In this document: positions 42,645-48,856 of the stretch, one piece after another
How positions within the stretch are numbered: the first letter of the stretch is position 1
How the letters are laid out: each line of letters begins with the position of its first letter
DNA from: Actinomyces sp.
Lineage (GTDB): Bacteria > Actinomycetota > Actinomycetes > Actinomycetales > Actinomycetaceae
Assembly: GCF_030530635.1 (NCBI RefSeq)
Contig: NZ_JAUMUL010000018.1
Location: 1-48,856 of the forward strand
Reading direction: 5' to 3'
Length of the DNA: 48,856 nt
The notes under the pieces: generated by a model
The model's input: the letters and a program-made list of their open reading frames with translations, nothing else
Databases searched by the model: none
What the model was told of the DNA's origin: nothing
Position numbers and translations under genes: made by a program

Positions 42645-42800
42645 GAAGGTCCATGAGCTTGCTCATGAGACCTTCGAAGAGGAGGGGGTAAGAGGCCGAA
42701 GGCCGAATACCCCGACGACGAGGACGCCCGCGAGTTCGCGGGCGTCTACTACGAGCTTCTGCACCCTGGTGTGCGGCAGATTCCCGCACACCAGGGTGCA
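42645..42800 (+). other. Array of four consecutive stem-loops downstream of tRNA-Pro
   Basis: Hairpin 1 (42645-42675) pairs GAAGGTC/GACCTTC and ATGAGC/GCTCAT. Hairpin 2 (42685-42713) pairs GGGGTA/TACCCC with GGCC/GGCC inside. Hairpin 3 (42723-42746) is a perfect 11-bp stem, GACGCCCGCGA, with a 2-base loop. Hairpin 4 (42760-42800) is a perfect 17-bp stem, TGCACCCTGGTGTGCGG. No gene overlaps them convincingly. They may be tandem terminators, a structured RNA, or coding relics with strong folding. Confidence 0.7.
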
Positions 42801-42883
42801 GAGTGTCGCAACAGGCTTCGCTGATAACTCGCGTGGGGTGGTTGCCCAACTCCGCCGCAGGTTGTTCGGGTTCCGGCTTTGCT

Positions 42884-43476
42884 AGCTCTTCGGGTGGTTT
42901 GGGGGTGTGGTGGTTGTGGTGGGCTGAGGTAGGGCTGTTGTCGATGTCCTGAGGCCTAACAGGGGCCGGGGTGTCTGCTTGGCCGGTTGGGCGTTAACAA
43001 CGCCACTTAACGTTCTGCTGTATACCTGCGGGGGCCTTCAGCAGACGGTCAACCGGCGTTGTTAACCCCGAAGCGGCGTTGCAGACGGTCCCGTTTCCAG
43101 GCACCGGGGCTGCCTGCAGCCAAGTGCAGCCGGGTCCGGCACGGTGAGCCGGCGCGATTGAACCGGCACGGCTCATCGTGTCCCTCACCTCGCAACATGC
43201 CGGCCCGTACACCCATGTATCGGAGGAGCTGGTGTGGGTGGGGTGGTGGGGGTTGTTCGAGGACGTGGGTTCGCCGTCGACGACCGCCTGGCCAACGCCG
43301 AGAGCGCCTCTACCGGCCCGAAAACGTCCCCGCCCGGCCGAGAACGACCTCGTCAGCCCGAACACGACCCCGCCGGACCGACATCGACCTCATCCGCCCC
43401 CGCGCACGACCCCCACACCGCAGCCCGGGCCAAAGCCACCACCTCGCAACCACCACACCCACAAACCGGAAGAGCC
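42884..43476 (+). mobile_element. Non-autonomous transposable element 3 (MITE-like)
   Basis: The left end reads AGCTCTTCGGGTGGTTTGGG and the right end, reverse-complemented, GGCTCTTCCGGTTTGTGGG; both are followed by TGTGGTGGTTG. The flanking octamers GCTTTGCT (42876-42883) and GCTTCGCC (43477-43484) match at six of eight positions, a decayed duplication. The 593-bp body holds a segment (about 43010-43170) that recurs inverted downstream of tig, plus ~20-bp tandem units. No gene is seen in it. Confidence 0.8.
43310..43440 (+). repeat. Degenerate ~20-bp tandem units inside element 3
   Basis: Four clear units begin with GAAAACGTCC, GAGAACGACC, GAACACGACC and GACATCGACC at about 20-base spacing, followed by less regular sequence to the right inverted repeat. 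Confidence 0.65.
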
Positions 43477-43489
43477 GCTTCGCCAGGCG

Positions 43490-43867
43490 ATGGTCTACAG
43501 TCGTTTTGCTACATCTGCGCTGTCCGGACCGTTAAGCGTCGTTGCCGCGTCGGGCGCCTTCGGCAGCTTCGAGCTGTTACCGGGCAAGCGGCATCGGCTT
43601 GGCCTGGGGCTTACCGCCGTGCCCGTCGTCGCTGGGCTCTTATACGGCCTGGTGAACCGGCACGACCCGACGGCGATGCCATTGGGCGTGTTGTTTGGAA
43701 GTCTGGGCAGCTTTGATGCGGCCATCGTTGGCATTTTGCGTGGAGACAAACGCCATGACACGGGCCTGCATAGACTCCGGCGGACTGATATCGGCGTCCT
43801 GTTGGCTTATGCGGCCATCGCCATCGCGACCGATCGGCCCCCGAACCTCAGGTCGCCGCGCCGCTGA
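43490..43867 (+). CDS. Small hypothetical membrane protein beside element 3
   Basis: The frame encodes 125 residues with three hydrophobic stretches: LGLTAVPVVAGLLYGLVN, PLGVLFGSLGSFDAAIVGIL and IGVLLAYAAIAIA. The ATG lies only 6 bases after the presumed target duplication of element 3 and has no clear ribosome-binding site, so the gene may have lost its 5' end or promoter to the insertion. I do not recognise a family. Hydrophobic periodicity and a length of 378 bases argue for a real gene, but not strongly. It is convergent with mmuM, whose stop lies 7 bases away. Confidence 0.45.
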   Translation: MVYSRFATSALSGPLSVVAASGAFGSFELLPGKRHRLGLGLTAVPVVAGLLYGLVNRHDPTAMPLGVLFGSLGSFDAAIVGILRGDKRHDTGLHRLRRTDIGVLLAYAAIAIATDRPPNLRSPRR

Positions 43868-43874
43868 GTGGCTC

Positions 43875-44816
43875 CTACGTCGTCGGCTCGTTCACCGCCT
43901 CCGCCAGAGCCCGAATCTGTGCTGGGGTGGTGCGGCAGCAACCGCCGACGGCCCGTACACCCTGCGTCTTCCACGTCGGCAGCGCATCCGCCAGCACGTC
44001 CTCATTCTCGCCGACCCCGGACCAGGTCTTGGTCTCGGCGTCATACTCCTCACCCGAGTTCGGGTAGACGATCAGCGGCAGACCGGTGAGGGCGGCCAGC
44101 CGTTCCAGTGCTGCGGTCGCGATGGCCGGCTGCGTGCAGTTCACGCCGATCAGCCTCACCTGTGGGCAGGCCTGTGCCCAAGCCGCCACCTCCTTAAGCG
44201 GTGTGCCGTCACGCAGCGACGCGCCGTCCTCGCGCACCGACAGAGACAACCATGCGGGCATCTCCGGCGCCTCGTCGGCCACCAGCCCCAGCAGCGCGCG
44301 GATCTCCGGCCCCTGCGGCATGGTCTCCAGCGCCAGTACATCGACCCCCGCCTCCAGCAGCAGCCGCAGTCGTGGCCGGTGGAAGTCGCGGAACTCCACC
44401 TGAGGGAGGCAGTAGGCGCCTGTGTACTCGGAGCCATCGGCCAGGTAGGCGCCGTACGGTCCCACCGACCCCGCCACCAGACCGCGCCGACCGGTGGCCG
44501 CCTCGTGTTCGTCGCGGGCCCGGCGCGCCAGATGCACTGCCTCACGCATCAGCTCCGCGGCCTCACTTCGCCCCAGGCCCGCACGCCCATAGGCGTCCAG
44601 ATTCGCCTGATAGGTGTTGGTGGTGGCCACATCCGCGCCGGCGGCGAAGAAACTGCGGTGCACCGCCAGGATCGCCTCCGGTGCGTCCTGCATCGCCAGG
44701 GCGGACCACAGCGGCCCGGAGGTGTCCACACCCAGCTTCTCCAATTCGGTGGCCATCGCACCGTCGAGGACGATCGTCCCCCGCTGTGCCAGTAGGCTCG
44801 TCAATGCGTCGCTCAT
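43875..44816 (-). CDS. mmuM: Homocysteine S-methyltransferase
   Basis: This zinc enzyme makes methionine from homocysteine, using S-methylmethionine as methyl donor. The 313-residue TIM-barrel protein starts with VLDGAMATELEKLG and contains TTNTYQAN, GSVGPYGAYLADGSEYTG and the zinc ligands in GVNCTQP and GGCCRTTP. The GGAGC-preceded ATG at 44816 is preferred over an upstream start. It is divergent from a permease that closely resembles E. coli MmuP, which settles S-methylmethionine as the likely donor. Confidence 0.92.
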   Translation of the reverse strand: MSDALTSLLAQRGTIVLDGAMATELEKLGVDTSGPLWSALAMQDAPEAILAVHRSFFAAGADVATTNTYQANLDAYGRAGLGRSEAAELMREAVHLARRARDEHEAATGRRGLVAGSVGPYGAYLADGSEYTGAYCLPQVEFRDFHRPRLRLLLEAGVDVLALETMPQGPEIRALLGLVADEAPEMPAWLSLSVREDGASLRDGTPLKEVAAWAQACPQVRLIGVNCTQPAIATAALERLAALTGLPLIVYPNSGEEYDAETKTWSGVGENEDVLADALPTWKTQGVRAVGGCCRTTPAQIRALAEAVNEPTT

Positions 44817-44921
44817 TCGATTCGCTCCCGACCCTGTTCGCGGCCGCCGCACGTCGACGGCATACCCACCCTAACCGGGAAGACCGGACGCATCTTTCCG
44901 GACACACTTCCAGGAAGTCCC

Positions 44922-46388
44922 ATGGCACTTGAATCAGACACTGTGGCCGAGCCGTTCGAGTCGGCTGCGCCGTCGCCTGGCCGGCCTCCGGCCCCGCTGC
45001 CCGACGCCTCCGCAGACAAGCACGACCGTCTCCAACGCAAGATGAGTTCGCGGCACCTGACGATGATCTCTTTCGGCGGAGTGATCGGCACCGGCCTGTT
45101 CGTCTCCTCCGGCTATACCATCAGCCAGGCCGGTCCTCTGGGGACTGTGCTCGCCTACGCCATCGGCGCGCTGCTGGTTTACCTGGTCATGCTGTGCCTG
45201 GGGGAGTTGAGCGTGGCCATGCCCTGGACCGGGGCGTTCCACGTGTACGCCAAGGAACTGATCGGGCCCGGCACCGGATTCGTGGTGGCGGTGTTGTATT
45301 GGCTGACCTGGACCATCGCCCTGGGCTCGGAGTTCACCGCGGCCGGTGCCATCATGCGTCACTGGTTCCCCGCCACGCCGGTGTGGATGTGGTCGGCGGT
45401 CTTCATTGTGGTGGTATTCGTCTCCAATGTGGTCTCGGTGCGGGTCTTCGCCGAGGCGGAGTCCTGGCTGGCCGGGGTGAAGGTCTTCGCCATCATCGCC
45501 TTCATCGTGCTGGGCGGTTTGGCCGTGATAGGCGTGATCCCCATGGCCGACGGCTCGTCCGCGCCGGGATTGAGCGGCTTCCTCCGAGACGGCGCCTTCC
45601 CCAACGGCTTCGGTGCGGTGCTTACCACCATGCTGACCGTCAACTTCGCCTTCTCCGGCACGGAGCTGATCGGGGTGGCGGCGGGGGAGACGGCCGAGCC
45701 CGCCCGCAACATTCCGCGTGCGATCCGTACAACGCTGGTGCGCTTGACCGTTTTCTTCATCGGTTCGATCGTGGTGATGTCCGCGCTGATCCCCTGGCAG
45801 GACGCGGGCGTGGAGGACTCGCCCTTCGTTACGGTGCTGGACATGATCGGTGTGCCCCATGCAGGCGACATCATGAACATCGTGGTGGTCACGGCAATAC
45901 TGTCGGCCGCGAACTCCGGCCTGTTCGCCTCCACCCGCATGCTGTGGTCCCTGGCCAACGAGGGGACGGTGCCGGCGATCGTCGCCCACACCACCATGCG
46001 GGGCGTGCCCGTGGTGGCGCTGGCGCTGTCCATGGCGGGCGGACTGCTGGCGCTGCTCAGTTCTGTGGCGGCCCCCGGCACGGTGTATCTGGCCCTGGTG
46101 TCCGTTTCGGGCTTGGCGGTGGTGATCGTGTGGATGGCGATTGCGGCCTGCCAGTTCGTTTTCAGACGCCGCTGGCTCGCCTCCGGGCACGCCGCCGCCG
46201 AACTCTCCTACCGCACCCCCGGCTACCCGTTGGTCCCGATCGCCGCCTTTATCGGCTCGGCCGCCTCCTGCATCCTGATCGTCTTCGACCCCGGCCAGCG
46301 GTCCGCTCTTTACTGGACGGTGCCCTTCGTTGTCCTGTGCTACGCCGGCCATGCACTGGCGTTGCGCCGCGGCTGGGTCAAGGCCTGA
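44922..46388 (+). CDS. mmuP: S-methylmethionine permease (APC superfamily)
   Basis: This 488-residue amino acid transporter has twelve predicted membrane segments after a Pro/Ala-rich N-terminus of about 38 residues. Many stretches match what I recall of E. coli MmuP: MSSRHLTMISFGGVIGTGLF, LVMLCLGELSVAMPWTGAFH, YWLTWTIALGSEFTAAG, NFAFSGTELIGVAAGE, ILSAANSGLFAS and RMLWSLANE. The divergent neighbour is mmuM, so the two form a salvage system for S-methylmethionine, a compound made by plants. The ATG has CAGGAAG upstream. Confidence 0.9.
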   Translation: MALESDTVAEPFESAAPSPGRPPAPLPDASADKHDRLQRKMSSRHLTMISFGGVIGTGLFVSSGYTISQAGPLGTVLAYAIGALLVYLVMLCLGELSVAMPWTGAFHVYAKELIGPGTGFVVAVLYWLTWTIALGSEFTAAGAIMRHWFPATPVWMWSAVFIVVVFVSNVVSVRVFAEAESWLAGVKVFAIIAFIVLGGLAVIGVIPMADGSSAPGLSGFLRDGAFPNGFGAVLTTMLTVNFAFSGTELIGVAAGETAEPARNIPRAIRTTLVRLTVFFIGSIVVMSALIPWQDAGVEDSPFVTVLDMIGVPHAGDIMNIVVVTAILSAANSGLFASTRMLWSLANEGTVPAIVAHTTMRGVPVVALALSMAGGLLALLSSVAAPGTVYLALVSVSGLAVVIVWMAIAACQFVFRRRWLASGHAAAELSYRTPGYPLVPIAAFIGSAASCILIVFDPGQRSALYWTVPFVVLCYAGHALALRRGWVKA

Positions 46389-46441
46389 GACGGTACCTGT
46401 TCGCCTCGCGGCTATCGCGGTCCGCGCCGTAGGCTGCCGTC

Positions 46442-46741
46442 ATGCCCTCTTACCGCTCCCACCTCACGGTTACCGAGTTGCTGCCCGGCAAGGAGCCGCG
46501 GGAGGTGGAGGCCGCCGCCCGCACGGCCGTGACCGCGTTGACGACGCTGGAGGCCTTCCAGGTTGACGTTCGGCGGGGTCGGCCGTGCGTCACGGTGCGT
46601 TTCACCGGAGTCGATGACTCCGAGGCCCGTGCCGTACACCGCCGTATTCTGGTGGGACTGCACCAGGTCGCGATGGTGGAGGAGCGGGTGCTGGCCAAGG
46701 TGGTGGGCGGGCGTAGCTTGCCCATCGCCGCAGCGGATTGA
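46442..46741 (+). CDS. Small hypothetical protein, leaderless start
   Basis: This 99-residue soluble protein (MPSYRSHLTVTELLPGKEPREVE...) alternates strands and helices: RSHLTVTELL, then a helix VEAAARTAVTALTTL, then VDVRRGRPCVTVRFTGV, then a helix. It looks like a small alpha/beta fold, and I do not recognise a family. TAGGCT ends 6 bases before the ATG, so the message is probably leaderless. It lies 53 bases after mmuP on the same strand. Codon use is like its neighbours. Confidence 0.65.
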   Translation: MPSYRSHLTVTELLPGKEPREVEAAARTAVTALTTLEAFQVDVRRGRPCVTVRFTGVDDSEARAVHRRILVGLHQVAMVEERVLAKVVGGRSLPIAAAD

Positions 46742-47028
46742 CGGCTACAGGCTGGGCAGGGCCGTCGGACCGGCCGTTGCGCGGAGGCTGGAGGTGCAGA
46801 CAGTCGTAGCCGGTACGGATGCGTGTGTCCCCGGCGACAATCGGTGTTCCGGAGGCCGGGTCGTGGGCGATTGTGAGCATTTACCGCCACATGTGGGTGG
46901 AGTCATTTGTCACCCGGAGGCGGCCGTGCCCTAGGATGGCCCGGAATTGACGCCGTACCAGGGCGTCTGCACCGGGGCCCTCGGCCCTGCATGTACCAGC
47001 CGCATTGACACATTCGGAGTAGAACCCC

Positions 47029-48465
47029 GTGAAAAGTACCGTCGAGAACCTTGACCCCGCGCGTATCAAGCTGACCGTGGAGGTCCCCTACGAGGAGCTG
47101 AAGTCCAGCCTCGACGCCGCCTACAAGGAGATCGGCTCCCAGGTCCAGATTCCGGGGTTCCGCCGCGGACATGTCCCGCCTCGCATCATTGACCAGCGCG
47201 TGGGCCGCGCCTCCGTCATCCAGGAGGCCGTGAACAACGAGCTTCCCGACTTCTACCGCGACGCCCTGACCGAGTCCGGTCGCGTCCCCATGGGCCAGCC
47301 GGACATTGAGGTCACCGAACTCGTCAACGTAACCGGCCCTCAGGGTGGTCAGCTGGTCTTCACCGCCGAGGTGACTGTGCGCCCCGAGTTCGAATTGCCT
47401 GAACTTGGCGGTTTGGACATCACCGTCGATGCCGTGGAGGTGACTGACGCCGATGTGGACGCGGAGTTGGACAACCTTCGTGCCCGCTTCGGTTCGCTGA
47501 AGTCCGTGACGCGCGCCGCCGAGACCGGCGACTTCGTCACCATCGACCTCAAGGCCGTCATCGACGGCGAGGAGGTCGACTCCGTGTCCGGCGTGTCCTA
47601 TGAGATCGGCAAGGGCAACATGCTCGAGGGTCTGGACGAGGCCCTGACCGGCTTGAAGGCCGAGGAGTCCACGACCTTCACCACCGCGCTCGCCGGCGGC
47701 GAGCACGCGGGTGAGGAGGCCGAGGTCACGGTCACCGCCACCGCCGTCAAGGAGCGCGAGCTGCCCGAGGTGGACGATGAGTTCGCTGAGATGGCCTCCG
47801 AGTTCGACACCGTGGACGAGCTGCGCGCGGACCTGCACCGCCAGGTGACAGAGCGTAAGACCGGCGACCAGGCGATCGCCGCCCGTGACGCCCTGCTGGA
47901 GCGGTTGCGTGAGGCGGTCTCCTTCGATGTGCCCGAGTCCGTGGTCGAGGATGAGATCAAGCGGCACCTTGAGGCTGAGGGCAAGGCTGAGGACGACCCG
48001 CACGCCGAGGAGATCCGCGACGACGTAACCGTCAGTGTGCGCGACCAGATCCTCTTGGATGTGCTCGCCGAGTCGCTGGATGTCTCCGTCGCCCAGGACG
48101 AGCTGCTGGAGTTCCTGATGCAGACTGCTCAGCAGTACGGCATGGAGCCCGCCCAGTTCATGCAGGGCGCCCAGCAGGCCGGGCAGATCCCCGCCTTTGT
48201 CTCCGAGATCGCCCGCAACAAATCCCTAGCCATGGGGTTGCGGCAGGTGACGGTAAAGGACTCCAATGGCCAGGCCGTGGACCTGACCGAGTTCATCGGC
48301 TCCGAGGAGCTTGACGCCGAGGCCAGTGCGGCCGCCGTGGCCCAGGCTGATGCCGGTGAGGCAGAGGATGAGGTTGTGATCTCCCCGGACGACACCGATG
48401 AGGTGGCCGGTTCCGTTTCCTCGGCGGCTTCCCAGTCCGCGAATAGCGCCGACGACGCCGAGTGA
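47029..48465 (+). CDS. tig: Trigger factor, ribosome-associated chaperone and peptidyl-prolyl isomerase
   Basis: This protein binds the ribosome exit tunnel and folds nascent chains. The 478-residue protein has an N-terminal domain with the ribosome-binding signature IPGFRRGHVPP (about 42-52), an FKBP-type isomerase domain (about 150-245, GDFVTIDLKAVIDGEEVDS, YEIGKGNMLEGLDEALTG) and a helical C-terminal chaperone domain. An acidic Ser/Ala-rich tail of about 50 residues ends it, longer than in E. coli but usual in actinobacteria. The GTG start is supported by GGAGTAGAA upstream. A strong hairpin follows 21 bases after the stop. The usual clpP partner would lie outside the window. Confidence 0.96.
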   Translation: MKSTVENLDPARIKLTVEVPYEELKSSLDAAYKEIGSQVQIPGFRRGHVPPRIIDQRVGRASVIQEAVNNELPDFYRDALTESGRVPMGQPDIEVTELVNVTGPQGGQLVFTAEVTVRPEFELPELGGLDITVDAVEVTDADVDAELDNLRARFGSLKSVTRAAETGDFVTIDLKAVIDGEEVDSVSGVSYEIGKGNMLEGLDEALTGLKAEESTTFTTALAGGEHAGEEAEVTVTATAVKERELPEVDDEFAEMASEFDTVDELRADLHRQVTERKTGDQAIAARDALLERLREAVSFDVPESVVEDEIKRHLEAEGKAEDDPHAEEIRDDVTVSVRDQILLDVLAESLDVSVAQDELLEFLMQTAQQYGMEPAQFMQGAQQAGQIPAFVSEIARNKSLAMGLRQVTVKDSNGQAVDLTEFIGSEELDAEASAAAVAQADAGEAEDEVVISPDDTDEVAGSVSSAASQSANSADDAE

Positions 48466-48486
48466 CGTCCACCCGTAACGCTCAGT

Positions 48487-48518
48487 GAGGGGCCCGCGCA
48501 GGAAGGCGCGGGCCCCTC
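48487..48518 (+). terminator. Hairpin terminator after tig
   Basis: GAGGGGCCCGCGC (48487-48499) pairs perfectly with GCGCGGGCCCCTC (48506-48518) around a 6-base loop, 21 bases past the tig stop. Confidence 0.8.
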
Positions 48519-48528
48519 GCGCATTACG

Positions 48529-48856
48529 GGTTCTTCGTGTTTGTGGGTGTGGTGGGGTGGTTGGTGTGCGTGTCTGGAGCGCCGGGTGCGTGCGCCGGAC
48601 CGCCCTGGGTACGGTTCCAATACCACTGGTGTGCGTTGCCAAGGGCTGCGGTGTGAGGGGCGCGGTGAATCGTACCGGTTCAACCGTGCCGGACCTGGCT
48701 GCACTTGGCTGCCGACCACCCAGGTGCCCGGAAGCGGGCCTATCTGCTATGCCACTTCGCGGTCTGCTACACCACTTCGGGGTTAACAGCGCCGGTTAAC
48801 CGGTTCTTCTGGTTTGAGGGTGTGGCGGTTCGCCGGGTGTGGGTTGTCTGCGCGAA
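48529..48856 (+). mobile_element. Transposable element 4 (MITE-like), right end outside the window
   Basis: The left end, GGTTCTTCGTGTTTGTGGG, followed by TGTGGTGG, starts 10 bases after the tig terminator. The body shares GTTGGTGTG with element 2, and about 48655-48800 matches the reverse complement of about 43036-43170 in element 3, including GTGCCGGACCTGGCTGCAC with one mismatch. No right end is seen before the window stops. A second left end begins at 48802. Confidence 0.75.
48802..48856 (+). mobile_element. Second left terminal repeat, possibly a nested element
   Basis: GGTTCTTCTGGTTTGAGGG followed by TGTGGCGG repeats the left-end pattern in the same orientation 273 bases into element 4. 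The eight bases before it are the palindrome GGTTAACC. Its other end is beyond the window. Confidence 0.65.

Noticed and set aside
42565..42900. Integrative element attachment site at tRNA-Pro
   Set aside because: No integrase and no direct repeat of the tRNA 3' end are visible in the window. Only hairpins and element 3 follow.
46602..46880. Minus-strand frame beginning MLTIAHDPASGTPIVAGDTR
   Set aside because: The first residues look protein-like, but the rest is Pro/Arg-rich and overlaps the 99-residue plus-strand gene, with no supporting start signals.

Overview
The window is high-GC DNA with dense gene packing, many GTG starts and actinobacterial signature neighbours: typA, a VanW-domain protein, a seven-iron ferredoxin followed by dapC, a cysteine-free L32, and tig. 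Gene content and style fit an Actinomyces-like member of the Actinomycetaceae. That is inference; there is no rRNA in the window to confirm it.

Layout. 1-6.3 kb: the end of typA, a VanW/YoaR cell-wall protein, fdxA, a toxin-antitoxin pair wedged between fdxA and dapC, then dapC. 6.5-12.1 kb: a translationally coupled beta-glucoside PTS operon (PRD/EIIA regulator, EIIA, EIIB, EIIC, GH1 6-phospho-beta-glucosidase) closed by a terminator. 12.2-13.6 kb: citrate synthase. 13.7-15.3 kb: a fic gene split by a 624-bp non-autonomous transposable element. 15.5-22.1 kb: an oxidoreductase cluster (one SDR and three aldo/keto reductases) divergent from a LysR regulator and littered with decayed genes (corA, an esterase with two frameshifts, another remnant). 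22.2-23.0 kb: a second copy of the element. 23.3-28.6 kb: an XRE regulator, a MATE pump with its MarR regulator, and a GH3 beta-glucosidase of inverted domain order. 28.9-33.3 kb: a carboxymuconolactone-decarboxylase-like protein, ogt, a DMT transporter, a hydrolase and a SirTM-class sirtuin. 33.4-39.0 kb: a large ABC exporter with pentapeptide-like repeats, a cytoplasmic alpha-amylase and a DJ-1 protein. 39.2-42.6 kb: cysE, cysK, a YigZ-like protein, rpmF, tRNA-Gly and tRNA-Pro. 42.6-43.5 kb: four consecutive stem-loops and a third element copy. 43.5-48.5 kb: a small membrane protein, divergent mmuM and mmuP, a small conserved-looking ORF and tig. The window ends inside a fourth, apparently nested element.

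The most striking content is not protein-coding. A family of 0.6-0.85-kb elements has terminal inverted repeats of the type GGCTCTTCcGGTTTGwGGG and 8-bp target duplications. They carry no transposase and contain degenerate ~20-bp tandem units. One copy sits in fic exactly at the autoinhibitory motif (target duplication GCATTGCC), and removing it restores a 320-residue open frame. Another sits inside a second intergenic repeat family built on the palindrome CCGAGGTCGG (target duplication AAGTTACG). Terminus and duplication length resemble the ISL3 family, which would have to act in trans.

Metabolically the window suggests a saccharolytic, host- or plant-polymer-associated organism. It imports beta-glucosides by PTS, hydrolyses beta-glucosides and alpha-glucans in the cytoplasm, detoxifies carbonyls, makes cysteine from serine, and salvages S-methylmethionine.
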